Positions 11,140 through 22,100 of a DNA stretch of 64,000 nt are shown in pieces (position 1 is the first letter of the stretch; each line of letters opens with the position of its first letter). Location: positions 248,001-312,000 of the forward strand of contig CATKHK010000053.1 in assembly GCA_949751835.1 (NCBI GenBank), in the 5' to 3' direction. Source of the DNA: Blepharisma japonicum (lineage: Eukaryota; Ciliophora; Heterotrichea; Heterotrichida; Blepharismidae). The notes under the pieces are model-generated. The model made no database searches. It saw nothing but the letters and a program-made list of their open reading frames with translations, and was not told the DNA's origin. A program made the translations under genes and the position numbers.

Positions 11140-12066
11140 TTATGTATTAGTTATAGCATTAATTTCCCATGATTCCCTGAAATCTTTATTTTCGTACATG
11201 ATAACAGGGAAAAATCTAGCATCGACCCACTTTCCGGCAAATCTTTTCGTTGTAATAATTTTTCTTGCATTTGATGCTTCAGTTTCGTTAGAATATTCTA
11301 CATAAACATTCCCAATTCCCTTTTCTCCGCACCTTGGCACACTTAAAGATGTAATAGTTCCATGCTTTTCTAACTCAAATCTCAGGTCGCTTATAATATC
11401 TAAATATTCTGTATCTGTTTGTATTTCTGAGGCACTAATAATATTCCTCAAAACCAATACCTTTGTGACTGGGTCAATTCTTCTAGCACTTGGTAGATTT
11501 TTTTTGCAAATTTCTTCTAAAGGTATTTTCTGTATATTTTTATTTGCATAATTTCCAAAAAGTGTGCTCATGGAATTTGCATTCATGGGCTGAGATCCTG
11601 TATAGTGTTTGGGCCTTGAAACTTTTATCTCTTTGCCTCTATAGGTCATTCCTTGAAGTGTTAAAGCATTATTAGCTTCTTCTACACTACGAAAATCGAA
11701 AAAAATAAATGTGCTGTTTTTAGGTCGCCATGAATTTAATAAAGGGTTACCTTGGCGAGTTATAAGTCCTAAAGCTCTCATAGAGGATATGAAAGTGTCA
11801 GTAAATTCAGATTCAACAGTATCTGTAGGCAAATTATCGATATAAATTCTCGAGTCAATTTTGTCTGATCTCGCTGCATTAGATTCCTGAAATGAGTGAA
11901 GAAAGTCTACAACTAAGGATGAATCTGGATCTGGCATAGGGACCAAAGCTCTTGATGTAGGAGATGGGCTTCGAGAAGGAGAGCTGCTATATGATGAAGA
12001 GGATGATCTAGAACGAGAACGGGAGCGTGAATAAGAGCTTGATCTCGATCTATTTCTTTTGGGCAT
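11140..12066 (-). CDS. U2AF large subunit-like splicing factor (RS domain, RRM, UHM)
   Basis: 308 residues. An N-terminal Arg-Ser-rich domain (about residues 4-40) is followed by an RRM (about 72-155; RIYIDNLPTDTV, FIFFDFRSVEEA) and a C-terminal RRM of the U2AF-homology type (about 200-300; KVLVLRNI, GIGNVYVEYSNETEASNA, FAGKWVDARFF). U2AF65 recognises the polypyrimidine tract and 3' splice site and contacts SF1/SF3b through its UHM. This copy has two rather than three RRMs, notable in a genome whose introns are only 15-16 nt and have no room for a polypyrimidine tract. The start codon lies 9 bp from that of the divergent chromodomain gene. Confidence 0.85.
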   Translation of the reverse strand: MPKRNRSRSSSYSRSRSRSRSSSSSYSSSPSRSPSPTSRALVPMPDPDSSLVVDFLHSFQESNAARSDKIDSRIYIDNLPTDTVESEFTDTFISSMRALGLITRQGNPLLNSWRPKNSTFIFFDFRSVEEANNALTLQGMTYRGKEIKVSRPKHYTGSQPMNANSMSTLFGNYANKNIQKIPLEEICKKNLPSARRIDPVTKVLVLRNIISASEIQTDTEYLDIISDLRFELEKHGTITSLSVPRCGEKGIGNVYVEYSNETEASNARKIITTKRFAGKWVDARFFPVIMYENKDFRESWEINAITNT

Positions 12067-12075
12067 TTTTTATAA

Positions 12076-12480
12076 ATGTCAGAAGAATATGAAGTCGAGG
12101 CCATCCTTGATAAAAAAACCACTAGAAAATCAACATTTTACTTAGTTAAATGAAAAAATTATGATGATTCCTGCAACTCTTGGGAACCTATTGAAAATCT
12201 TAGCAATTGTAAAGATCTTTACGAAGAATATGATATTACTCATAAGAGCAAGCCAGCCGAAAACATCCAAGGCAGTTTCGATCGAAATGACAAAGTAAAG
12301 CAAATTTCTCAGATTTTATATGATGATATAAATCAAGTCGTTTTAGGAGAAGTAGAATGGGAAGACGAAAGTTTATTTCACACTCTATACCCTGTACAAG
12401 AATTGCATAAATACTGCCCTAGAGAAATGTGTGAAATGTATAAGAAACTTTTAGTACTGGAATATAGACCTACTAATTAA
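12076..12480 (+). CDS. HP1-like chromodomain protein
   Basis: 134 residues, visible only when the TGA at codon 26 is read as Trp. Residues 4-45 form a chromodomain: YEVEAILDKK...FYLVKWKNYDDSCNSWEP, with the aromatic-cage positions Tyr5, Trp26 (the UGA) and Tyr29, and the C-terminal helix start IENL. After a short linker, about residues 75-130 (ISQILYDDINQVVLGEVEWEDES...FHTLYPVQELHKYCPREMCEMYKKLL) look like a chromoshadow domain, as in heterochromatin protein 1. HP1 proteins bind methylated H3K9 or H3K27; in ciliates such proteins act in heterochromatin and DNA elimination. Divergent from the U2AF-like gene with only 9 bp between start codons, and convergent with the next gene, stops 4 bp apart. 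Confidence 0.88.
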
Positions 12481-12484
12481 CATT

Positions 12485-13726
12485 TTATTCGATAATCATT
12501 ATTTCTATTTTTATTTCAGGCCCAAAATAAGCCCTTCTTTCCATCGTTGATAGTCTTCATAATCCCAAATAGCTCCCTGGCTCAACTTTGGTGATTTTTT
12601 CTTTTATCGTCAATGTTTTTACGGTCTTTGAAGGGATTTCAAGGTTAAAAGAAAGCCCGAAGCTTCGAACTAAATATAAAATACTGCAAGAATCCCCAGC
12701 AACGCAGTTCATAAAAAGATCTTTTATAGGCTCATTTCCTAAATTTTCAATTTCAAATGACCTTGTCATGATATCTCCAGTTTTGAAAGCAACTTGTATT
12801 TCTCCAATGGGCCGAATAAATATAAAATAAGGTGCCCAAGCATTAAAATCATGATTATGTGGTATAGTTAATTTACAATCATGGCAAAAATCTATATAAA
12901 AAATACCAAAATTTTCGCAAATTTTGCAGTTAAATCTGATTCCACGAAGTGGAGTTATTTGGCAGCCATCACAAGTGACCCCTTCATGTTCACCAGCTCG
13001 AGCAAGCTGAAAGAAATTATTATGAGGATGCTTTGCTAAAGCTTTGCATTTTCAGCAGAGATTATAATTTTGGCAGTCCAAGCATACATTTCTCGTCCCA
13101 ACTATCGGTTCATCATGGCAATTATCACAAATGATCCCTGGGTGTACCATATTTTGATCGATTCCATTTTCCCTCATTTTTCTTTCCAGCTCAAAGATTT
13201 TTATTTCATTATCTTTCGAAATTTGGGATAGTGTTTGGACTATCCCAGCTAAAAATTTGACACAGGAGTGGCTGTCGAGATCAATATATTTAAATTCTTC
13301 TCCACAATCTCCGCATGCTATTGTCCTTTTATCGCATTCTTTTTCATGTTCTTCAATAGCGTTTTTGGCTAGAAATATATTGCAGTCTGAATACCGACAT
13401 TTCACTCTCTTGAAGAGGCATTCATCATTTTCATGCTTAGCCAGATTTTCTAGATTAATCGCAGCTTCACACCCATCATTTTTATATTGGCAATAAATTT
13501 TCAAATTCCCAAGGATTTGTTTTAAAAACCTGTGTGGCTTTTGTAGGGCAAGCTTACACCTTTTTGGGCATTCATTTCGTCGCTTGCTTCAATCTTCGAT
13601 GCAAGTTTTACAGAAATTTGTTTGACAGACTGAGCATTCCATAGGATCCTCTAGAACGTCTGAACAGATTTCACATATAAGCTCAGAATTGACAGGTTCA
13701 ATAAATCTCTCGACCTCATAACCCAT
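12485..13726 (-). CDS. RING / TRAF zinc-finger / double ZZ / NBR1-type FW domain protein
   Basis: About 403 residues after splicing. Order: RING-type finger (about 18-57; CEICSDVLEDPMECSVC...FCKTCIEDW...CP), TRAF-type zinc fingers (about 78-150), a short coiled coil, ZZ finger 1 (about 192-240; CDNCHDEPIVGTRNVCLDC), ZZ finger 2 (about 243-285; CDGCQITPLRGIRFNCKIC), and a C-terminal FW/NBR1 central domain (GDIMTRSFEIENLGNEPI ... PGSYLGLWRLST ... YFGPEIKI). Intron 12892-12906 (GTATTTTTTATATAG) restores the second ZZ core (CENFDFCHDC). A second likely intron, 12670-12684 (GTATTTTATATTTAG), sits in an open frame. NBR1 is a selective-autophagy receptor with ZZ and FW domains; joining these to a RING-TRAF ubiquitin-ligase front end is unusual. 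The domain calls are mine; the cargo is unknown. Confidence 0.8.
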
Positions 13727-13771
13727 TTTAATTAAAATCAGATATCATCAATACAAACTTATATTTAACCT

Positions 13772-14287
13772 TTAGTAATTCTTAATTTCTTTAATGAATA
13801 ATGTTGGGCTAATTTCTGAGCCTTTAAGTATTGCGTCAAATAAATCTTTGTGAAAAATGGTTCCACTATTATCCAACCAATATCGATTCTTATTATGAAG
13901 GAGGTAATAATAATTTGCATCTTGGCTACCTTTAATATCAATAATCGGCAAATTTACGATTTTATATTTCCTTCTTAAACTGCATGTTCTTATTTCAATT
14001 ATTTTTCCATCTACTGAAAGTTTAACGTCTTCTACTGCGTAGCATGCCTGTCGTCAAGACCAAATGCTGCCTCATAAACTTATCCCAAATATAGCTACAG
14101 AAAAATAAGATGGATTTACCAACTGAAAATAAGCTAAACTTCCTATCTGTCCTAATACTCCCCCACCAACCAAAAAGTTCATCGTTTTAAACATATCTGT
14201 CGAAAAAAGCAGCAATTTTCCGTTCTTTGGGAAATTATGTGATTTATTAGGAATAAATGTTCCCAAAGCTCTCTTGATTTTCATCAT
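13772..14287 (-). CDS. Small predicted membrane protein, unknown family
   Basis: 171 residues with one UGA-encoded Trp near residue 72. Two hydrophobic segments (FLVGGGVLGQIGSLAYF and FSVAIFGISLWGSIWSW) form a likely hairpin in the membrane, followed by a soluble C-terminal half (IIEIRTCSLRRKYKIVNLPI...). The layout resembles the small mitochondrial TMEM70/186/223 proteins, but I cannot assign it from motifs alone. Starts at tandem ATGs 14282-14287; divergent from the next gene by 55 bp. Confidence 0.6.
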
Positions 14288-14342
14288 TTTTCTAATTAAT
14301 AAAGTAAATAAAAATAAGATGAATAATCGTTAGGTAATCATA

Positions 14343-16214
14343 ATGTCGAAGGCACAAAATCTTTCGCAGACAATTCCATCATCATTAGCTTGATCTATAT
14401 CAAGATCAATCTCTCCAGCATCTTCAAATAGACATAAAAGAAAAATGAGCACTCCTACTGATACAAAAAATTCTATTATAAATACATCACAAAATTTTCC
14501 AAATTTATACAAAATCAAAAACAGAACAATGAGAAATAAGATTAAAATTAACCCAGAAACAGCTGCTCAAGTAATTAAAGATTTTTTGATACCTATGTTT
14601 AATTATGATAACCGAAATAGGACGGAAAAACTTAGAAAAAGGGTATTTGGATTAAAAGATGAAGAAAGGAGGAATCAAAGCTTTAGTGAGCATGAAGGAA
14701 CTGTATACGCTGAATTAAATTTAAGTACCCAACTAAATGCCGAAATGAAAACATTAAGAGAAAAAAACGACAGCTTGCAGAGAAAAGTTCATGAAATAAC
14801 GCAGGAAAAAGAATCAATTAAGTATGAGTATGAAAAATTAAAAGAAAAAAATATTCAAAATGAAACAAATATTTTTGCATTAAATTTGCAGTGTTTGTCT
14901 TTGCAGCATGATTGCAGTAATTTAGCAAATAATTTTAACTTTGTTAAACTGCAGCTAGAAGAATACAAAGGTAAATATGACCAATGCTTTGAAACTAAGG
15001 AAAAATTAAGTAAAGAATTGCATGAAGAAAAAGCAGGTAATGATAAATTAAGAAATAAAGCAATTCAGCTCGAGCATGGCGCATCTTTATTAATCCTTGA
15101 AAATGAAATTATGGGAGAGCGCTTAAAAGGTCTTTTTACATCAATCGATCATATTGCAGGCCATGCTTCACATGCCTCTCAACTTGAAAATGAAGTTGAA
15201 ATTCTCCGTAAAAATTTATTTTCGCTTGCAAGCTTTAATTTGAATTTAATTAAAGAACTTGATAATATTACAAAAGAAAAAGACTCATTGCTTGAGGCTT
15301 CACAAGAACTCACCATAGTAAAAGATGACTTAAAAAGCCAACGTGATAAAATAGTCAGAACTTTTAAAGAAAATGCAGGAAATTTTCAGCGAGAGCTGCA
15401 AACAACTCAGCAGGAAAGAGAAAAGTATAAACTTCAAGCTAGTGAATTTGAGAAAAAATTTGGAGATTTGAATCAAGAATACAATCGATTGCGAATGAGA
15501 CTGAAATCATTTCAGCATCGTTTTGCTAACACAGAAGTAGATGATAGAATCTGCAAAAATTGCCAAAGGCCTTATACAGAAAAAGATAATTTCAATTGAT
15601 CATGCAGAACGCATCCAAGCAAGATTATAGATGATATATGATTTTGTTGTGGGAAAACAGGAAAAGATGCCCCTGGATGTGTAACTTCTAAGCATATTTC
15701 AAAAGAAGATGATGAGTTTGAATTAGCTCAGGCAAAAACTGCATCAAACTTGTGTACTGTAAATTTAATGTAGAGCTGTAGAGAATTCGGGCATATAAAA
15801 GAAGACTGCCCAAAAGACCCAAATACTAGGACAAAATTCCCACCTGTAGAAGAATTAGATAGGATCACAGAAAATTTAAAAAGAAAAAATAAAATCAGCA
15901 ATTTAGCATTAGGAATTCAAGAAAAAGTAGTGCAGATTCTTGAAGCAAGGCTAGAAGGCAGCGAGTTTGCCAAAGTTGATCAAGATACAAATAAAGAGGA
16001 AGATGAAGAAGAAGAAGAAGAAGAAAAAATAAGCGACAAAGAAAAAAATATTAAAAGTTTCTGAGATTTAGAAAAACTAAAAGCCGAAGTTACATTTGAT
16101 GAAGATGAAACCTCTATAAAAATTGATTTTTCGAGTCAAAATAATACATCAATGAAGCAAAAGCGTCCGAACTTTATACTAAGCATAGAAGAGCTCAAAA
16201 ATGCTTATCCATAA
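14343..16214 (+). CDS. Long coiled-coil protein with C-terminal zinc clusters
   Basis: 618 residues. ATG 14343 opens the frame 34 codons before the next ATG and reads through one UGA Trp. Residues ~35-400 are almost entirely predicted coiled coil (heptads rich in K, E, L, N). Then comes a Cys/His cluster (CKNCQRPYTEKDNFNWSCRTH, FCCGKTGKDAPGC) and, after the intron at 15759-15773 (GTAAATTTAATGTAG), a CCHC knuckle (CTSCREFGHIKEDC). The C-terminus has an acidic Glu run and FDEDETSIKIDF. Coiled coil plus zinc cluster is seen in ciliary and basal-body scaffold proteins, but I recognise no specific family. Confidence 0.78.
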
Positions 16215-16231
16215 TTTTTAATTAATTTACA

Positions 16232-16714
16232 ATGATAAATAACGATGCTATACAAAGAAAAAGAAAACTTCGAGATCCGACGAAATATGGGGTCAGGTTT
16301 GAATATAACGATCTCTTTAGCAAACTACTTGCAATACAAATAGAAAGAGATAAAAATCACAAAGAAGGACCATTGCATATTTTAAATAAATTAAAAGAAG
16401 AACAAGAAAATTCAGAAAAAGCTATGACACGCTACTTCAAAAGAAGTCAGACCCCTTTGCTTTATAAAAGAATATCTAAGCCTTTACGGGTCGAAACGCA
16501 TACTCCGGATTTAAATATTTCACTTCCTCAAGCTCACATTCAAGGAAGATCCCCAAAATCTCCTACTGTACCAAAATTGCATAAATTTTATGATCTCTCA
16601 GCTAAAAGTGTAAATAAAAGAAAATTCAATTTGCGAGAATCAGAGGAAGGAGCGCTAAAACTTATTGGAAAACCTAAAACTTTATCAAAAGAAAAGATTA
16701 AATTCAACTTGTAA
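16232..16714 (+). CDS. Short basic protein with YGVRFE motif, ciliate-type unknown
   Basis: 160 residues, no intron, starting 17 bp after the previous stop. The N-terminus contains KYGVRFEYNDLFSKLLAIQI, which closely matches RYGVRFEFKDLYNRLLEVQ in the protein at 56826-57299. The rest is basic, Ser/Pro-rich and probably disordered (SPKSPTVPKL). The shared 19-residue helix-like motif suggests a common docking element. Function unknown. Confidence 0.7.
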   Translation: MINNDAIQRKRKLRDPTKYGVRFEYNDLFSKLLAIQIERDKNHKEGPLHILNKLKEEQENSEKAMTRYFKRSQTPLLYKRISKPLRVETHTPDLNISLPQAHIQGRSPKSPTVPKLHKFYDLSAKSVNKRKFNLRESEEGALKLIGKPKTLSKEKIKFNL

Positions 16715-16719
16715 TATAT

Positions 16720-17379
16720 TTAAAGATCTTTATATTGGCCATTTTCCCAAATGCCTTTCGGAATAATTCTCATTTCGCCTTGCTTTATGTCTAAAAGTTT
16801 TAGAATTCTGCATTTTTCTGGGTTAACCTCTTCGCCTGCACGGCAAACTGTGAAATCTTTGAGGACTTCAATTACACCTTCATGGAGCCTTGTCGGAAGG
16901 CCTAAATTTCTTAGGTAAGGCTCAATTGTGTTAGAAAATTTTGTAAAGGTGCCAACACCAGCAGGAATAATTACATCCTCGCTAGCAACTTGGCCTGGAT
17001 TTAACCTTGAGCTTTCTCTCCAAGTCAAAAAGTGACTTATGATATCATCTGTGTTTTCTCTGGTAAACATAAGCCCACAGCTTCCAACCATATGATTTGC
17101 CAGCTCGTCAAGATTTGGCCTATTTTCAGCCTTTTGTGCTTGGATTATTGCTTTTTTCAGCACTGAGGATTTTCCTAGCAAAAATTTGCTATTTGTGTAC
17201 ATCTCTCTGATCTCCTGGAATGGATGAGTCTTAAAATTTTGATATTGAAAGGCAATAACGGTTGGGAACTGAGATAAAAATTCATTAAACTGGTCAATGA
17301 TTTTTGTTTTTAGTTCTTTGCCCTTTGGCTTCACTTTTGTCAGAGAAACATCTTTAGACCTCTTTGAAGATTTGCCCAT
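16720..17379 (-). CDS. MRTO4: MRT4 ribosome assembly factor (uL10-like)
   Basis: 219 residues, the usual length for MRT4/MRTO4. This nucleolar protein holds the P0 (uL10) site on pre-60S particles until the stalk is assembled. Diagnostic features: N-terminal MGKSSKRSKDVSLTKV, the rRNA-binding core (TKIIDQFNEFLSQFPTVIAFQY, NSKFLLGKSSVLKKAI), VGSCGLMFT, and the C-terminal LLDIKQGEMRIIPKGIWENG. It lacks the acidic P-protein tail of P0, which separates MRT4 from uL10. Its stop is 5 bp from the convergent neighbour's stop; NUF2 lies 16 bp upstream on the same strand. Confidence 0.93.
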   Translation of the reverse strand: MGKSSKRSKDVSLTKVKPKGKELKTKIIDQFNEFLSQFPTVIAFQYQNFKTHPFQEIREMYTNSKFLLGKSSVLKKAIIQAQKAENRPNLDELANHMVGSCGLMFTRENTDDIISHFLTWRESSRLNPGQVASEDVIIPAGVGTFTKFSNTIEPYLRNLGLPTRLHEGVIEVLKDFTVCRAGEEVNPEKCRILKLLDIKQGEMRIIPKGIWENGQYKDL

Positions 17380-17395
17380 TTTTATACAAAATTTA

Positions 17396-18778
17396 TTAAT
17401 TATTTTTACTTATAAAATTTTCTTTATTATCCAGCTGCTCATCAAAACTCTCAAACACTCCTTCTATATTTCTTCTGTATTCTTCGGCTCGTTTTATCAG
17501 CTTTGTATGCTCATTTTCTAAATAAAGCATTTGCGAGTTATGCTCAGCTTGTTTATTTTCTAAGTCTAGCATAAGTTCTGATAATTGCGCTTGGTGCTCT
17601 TTTACCATTTTTTCAGTGTTTCTTTTTTGCTCTAGTAAATTCGTTTTTTCGCCTTGCTTTTGATCAATTGATTTGTCGAGTGTAAATATTTTGCTTTCAG
17701 CAGCCTTATTGATACGGTTAACTCTATCTTCTAAAGCACGTAAATCATTTTCAAGACCTGAATGGGTCATCTTTTTTTGCCTAATTTCTTTTTCCAGTTC
17801 TAAAGATCTCTGCTTTTGCTGGTTTACTTGGCGTTCCAATTCTTTGTATCTGCCCATGCTAATAGCACAATTTTCTATAAGAGAGCCTGCTGTTTTTACT
17901 GAAACCATGATTTTTTCCATTATATCAATTTTGTTACCAGTCTCTCTGGATTTTGTTTGCTCTTCATCAAAATCGTTTCTTTCAATCTGTAATCTTTCTT
18001 TTAGCTGCTCTAGTGGTAGCTTTATTTTATGCGGAGATTCTACTATTTCTTTATTCGCAATTGCAATTTCTTTTATAAGTTCTTGATGTTTAATCTCATA
18101 CTGTGAATTTCTCTGCTCACACTCATTTATTTCTTTTTCTAAATTTTCAATATTTTTTTCGATCATTTCTCTTTTTTCTAAAATTTTTTGTTTTTCTTGG
18201 TCAAATAGCATAATTCTTTGCTGCTTTTCTTCAATTACTGGCAGTTTTTCTTGTCTTTTTCTCTTAAGAGTTTGCACTTCTGTTAATGACTTTTCGTATT
18301 CTTCTTTGATTCTTAAATAATCTTCTGTTGCAACCCTCATTAGTATAGATTCCTGGTTTTTATCAAAAATGAGTTCTTGCTCTTCAGTCATAAATTTAAT
18401 GTAATTTATAAATGCAGATAAAAATTTTCGGGTTCTTTTAAAATCAGGAAATAATAAGTCTTGGAGCTTAAAAGGATCATCTTTACAGCCAATCCTATTA
18501 AGGATCTTAGATACTTTTGTGTAAATAGTAGCTGTTGGGATAGAATTATCATAAAGCTCAGGGTTTCTTATTATTTGCAAATGCTCAGGCTTTGATAATA
18601 GAAATTCCTCTTTTTGCTTGTGGAGAATTACTTGCAAGAGGTGAACATAAATTTCGCGGAGAGTGTCAAATTTTGGCTTGGTTATATCTTCTTCAGAAAG
18701 TGTAGCAAAGCCAAGAGAATTGCGTAAATGAGTGTAAATATCTCCTGGGCTTAAGAGAGGGAAAGTGTATTTATCCAT
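17396..18778 (-). CDS. NUF2: NUF2, NDC80 kinetochore complex subunit
   Basis: 460 residues, a normal length for NUF2. The N-terminal calponin-homology domain begins YTFPLLSPGDIYTHL, the hallmark NUF2 opening, and runs to about residue 150 (LLFPDFKRTRKFLSAFINYIKF). Almost all the rest is coiled coil that pairs with NDC80. The complex ties kinetochores to spindle microtubules; in a ciliate it would act in micronuclear mitosis and meiosis. No intron and no in-frame UGA seen. Confidence 0.92.
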   Translation of the reverse strand: MDKYTFPLLSPGDIYTHLRNSLGFATLSEEDITKPKFDTLREIYVHLLQVILHKQKEEFLLSKPEHLQIIRNPELYDNSIPTATIYTKVSKILNRIGCKDDPFKLQDLLFPDFKRTRKFLSAFINYIKFMTEEQELIFDKNQESILMRVATEDYLRIKEEYEKSLTEVQTLKRKRQEKLPVIEEKQQRIMLFDQEKQKILEKREMIEKNIENLEKEINECEQRNSQYEIKHQELIKEIAIANKEIVESPHKIKLPLEQLKERLQIERNDFDEEQTKSRETGNKIDIMEKIMVSVKTAGSLIENCAISMGRYKELERQVNQQKQRSLELEKEIRQKKMTHSGLENDLRALEDRVNRINKAAESKIFTLDKSIDQKQGEKTNLLEQKRNTEKMVKEHQAQLSELMLDLENKQAEHNSQMLYLENEHTKLIKRAEEYRRNIEGVFESFDEQLDNKENFISKNN

Positions 18779-19124
18779 TTATATATTTATATATACGCAG
18801 CCCGCGCATATTTTAACGATAGAGATTTTATAAAATTCATTGTGTTTATATACTAAGCCAACCAAGAAGAAAGTTATATCTTAATAATATAATTCATAAG
18901 AGATAAGCCAGTGAAATAGACTCATTAATAGGTAATTTTAACACAAAATTTGTACTAAAATATTTCTTATATCTAAGTAAGAATTGATGAATAATGTTTC
19001 TCCTCCTTGAAATAACTATTTTGGCTTATATATTATATAAAAGAAACTATTAAGTTTTAATTTTGGTATTTGTTTTTTAATTCAGTGTCCCCTTTTTCTT
19101 TGGAATCAATGTTCAAATAAAATA
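18779..19124. other. Divergent AT-rich spacer
   Basis: 346 bp between the start codons of NUF2 (minus) and the SET-domain gene (plus), expected to hold both promoters. Very AT-rich. I see no open frame with protein-like composition and no RNA gene. Confidence 0.5.
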
Positions 19125-22100
19125 ATGAACAAAATTTGCTGCAAAAGCTGCAAGTCATATATTTATTCTCATGAAAAAGTAGCAAAGTTCCAGTGCCTAC
19201 CGTGCAAATTAAGCAAAAAGCCTTCAGTACTAACTTGTACAGCATGCAGAAAGAGCAATGGCATAATGATAAGAGCAAATTTTGAAGATTGAATTCACTA
19301 TAATTGCATGATGGCTTTAAAGGGCTCAGTAAAAAATAATTATACTAAGACTGAAAATATGAATGAAGACCTTCACTCAAGCATTAATATTAATATCCCT
19401 AGAAAAATGTATAAGACATCATGCTCCAAATGCAAAACTTCAAGATCATCTGCCGTCATCAACTGTCCAAATTGTAAAAAGGAAACACACATAGCGTGCT
19501 TGGGCGAAGATAATGTGGCAAGTTGCGAATGCTGCAAATTACCTAAGAAAAGAGGAAGAAAGCCCACAAGAAATAAGACTGTGGAAAATGAGCAACCAAA
19601 GGAACCAATAGAGCCTAAAGATATTTCTCAGTTTGCAGGGCTGTCATTGCTTGAAATAGTTGTTAAATGCTTAGATGAAGTTGCAAATCTAGATAAAAAT
19701 CAATATCTAGGTGAGGAAGAAGAAGATCACTGCTCTAAAAAGCTCAAAATTGAAGATAGCTGTAATAGTAATTCAAATGTTTTTATAGGTGATTGCTTTA
19801 GAAATGAGCCTCTAGAAAAGAAAAAAGAAAAAATAGCAAGAAGAAAAAGAAAAACTAATCCCAGTTTCCCTAACTATGAAAAGACAATCACAAATTTAGA
19901 CAGTCTGAAAAACTTTTCACACATTTATTTTTCAACTGAGCAGATTAAAAACGACTTATCTATCCTGATAGCCTATAAACGATCTATTTCAAAAGATGAA
20001 AATATCAATTACAGTATGTCAAAGCTCTGGATAAGAGCACAAAAAATTCTTAAATCTTATTATCGTTTCATGAGAAGTGCATTAATTAAAGATTGGAGTA
20101 CAATCTTGGAAAAAACTGCAAGTTATCCAAAAGTGGTTGGGAAATGAAATAAAACTAACTATTCAACAAGAAAATATGAAATTATTGATGACTATGCGCA
20201 GGCTGATAACACTTATAACGAATCTATGATCATGACTGAGAAGATTGGTCAATGTGATGGAATTGGGTGCGATACCATGGCCACTCTAGGCACCTATGAT
20301 ATTAACTCATGCAGATGGCAGTCAACGAATAGGGATAGAGCAGAAAATATGGAATGCTCTGAATACTGCCAATGTGACTCAGAAAATTGCAAAAACAGGC
20401 AAATCGCTAACAGAGACTATTTATCACTTGAAGATGACCTAAAAGAGACACCAACTTGAGGATTTGATATACAAACCAGGCTAAAAATAGTATATCTTCT
20501 TGGACACCCGGACAATAAAATGATCAAAAATTTCATTAATAAAACCCTGCCAAAGGCCATCAATTTATTAGAGGATAACAATTTCTTTATAACTGAAGTG
20601 CTACTTTTTATAGGAAAAAATGAAAAAAATATTTTTACTGATAGTGATAAACTCTATGCAAGAAAATTATGAAATGCATTGGAAGCTATAAAAGAAATTG
20701 AGGAAAATGCTATTAGTCACCATTTCAAAATCCACCCTAAGGGCACTGGAGCTCTCTGTTTAAGAGAAAAAGGGATTGAAAAAGGATCTCTAATTCAAGA
20801 ATATTTGGGTGAAATATTTACCCCTGCTAAATGATACGAAAGGCAAGACGTCATTAAGCAGATCAGGAAGGAAAAAATTCAATCTAAAGAAATTTCAGGG
20901 TCAATTCCAGATTTTTATAATATTTATTTGGAAAGACACAAGGAGGATCCTCGAGGATATGATATTTTTATGATTGATCCTATGCTGAAAGGAAACTTTG
21001 CAAGCAGATTAAGTCATTCTTGTAACCCAAACTGTGGAACTGTTACTATGATTTCTGGAGGAAAATATACAGTCGGCATGTATGCCCTTAAAAATATCAG
21101 TTATTTAGATGAACTGACTTTTGACTACAATTCAGTGACAGAAAACATTGAAGAGTTCAGAAATAGTGTATGCCTGTGCTGTAATATGAAATGCAGAAGT
21201 TACTATGTAAGTCTTGCAAAAACGTCAATGAGTTCTATTAGATCTCATAACTTTCTTCAGAGAGCTTCGAGGGTCTTGGAATGTGTGGATAGAAATTTCG
21301 ATGAAGATTTAGAAAAAATTTGCCATAAAAGTTATATAAAAAATGCCGTATTAGATAACTGTCCTGAATGATTAAAAGTCTGAATTGCGCTTGTAGCTCA
21401 AGATATTGATACAGAAGTTAAAGGTTTACAGGAAAAAATAATTGAGGAAGATTGCCAATCAACTTTCGAGTCAAGACTGCAAAATTTAGTTATAAGTGTT
21501 AGCAAGATTAAATATATCTTAAGCAAAACAAAAAACTTCAAACCACCTTTAAAATTGCTAAATGAGCAGGAAGCTTTCGACTATTTGTGAGGGGATGATG
21601 AATTTTCTGTACGAAGTCAATTGCTAAGCTATCGCTGGTCAAACAATTCACCTATGGGTAGAGCTTTAAGGAAGAATTGCTCGAACTTACATCAAGCTAG
21701 GCGTCATTTATTGAAAATCAGGGACATTCTAAAGAATAAAGATGAAAATAAAAGTATCTGGAAATACACAGGTATTGCTGATATGCTACATTTAATAGCA
21801 TACACACAACGCTTTTTTAAAATAAATGAATACAAAGAATATCAATCTGAAAATTTCTCAGTTTCTCTATGTGAAGTATCTAAAGAAGTGATGGACTCAG
21901 CTCCTTTAAATGATAAATACTATAGAATTTACTCTTCTACGTACATCTTAGAAGTCTTATTTGGCTGATATAAACAAAAAATTGGAGAGAAAAATAACGC
22001 TTTCACGAAAGAAATGAAAGGAACTCTATATCTTTCTTCCATTTCTGGAGCCATTGAGTCAGACTACTCAGAAGAAACTCGTGCAGCCTTATGGAATCAT

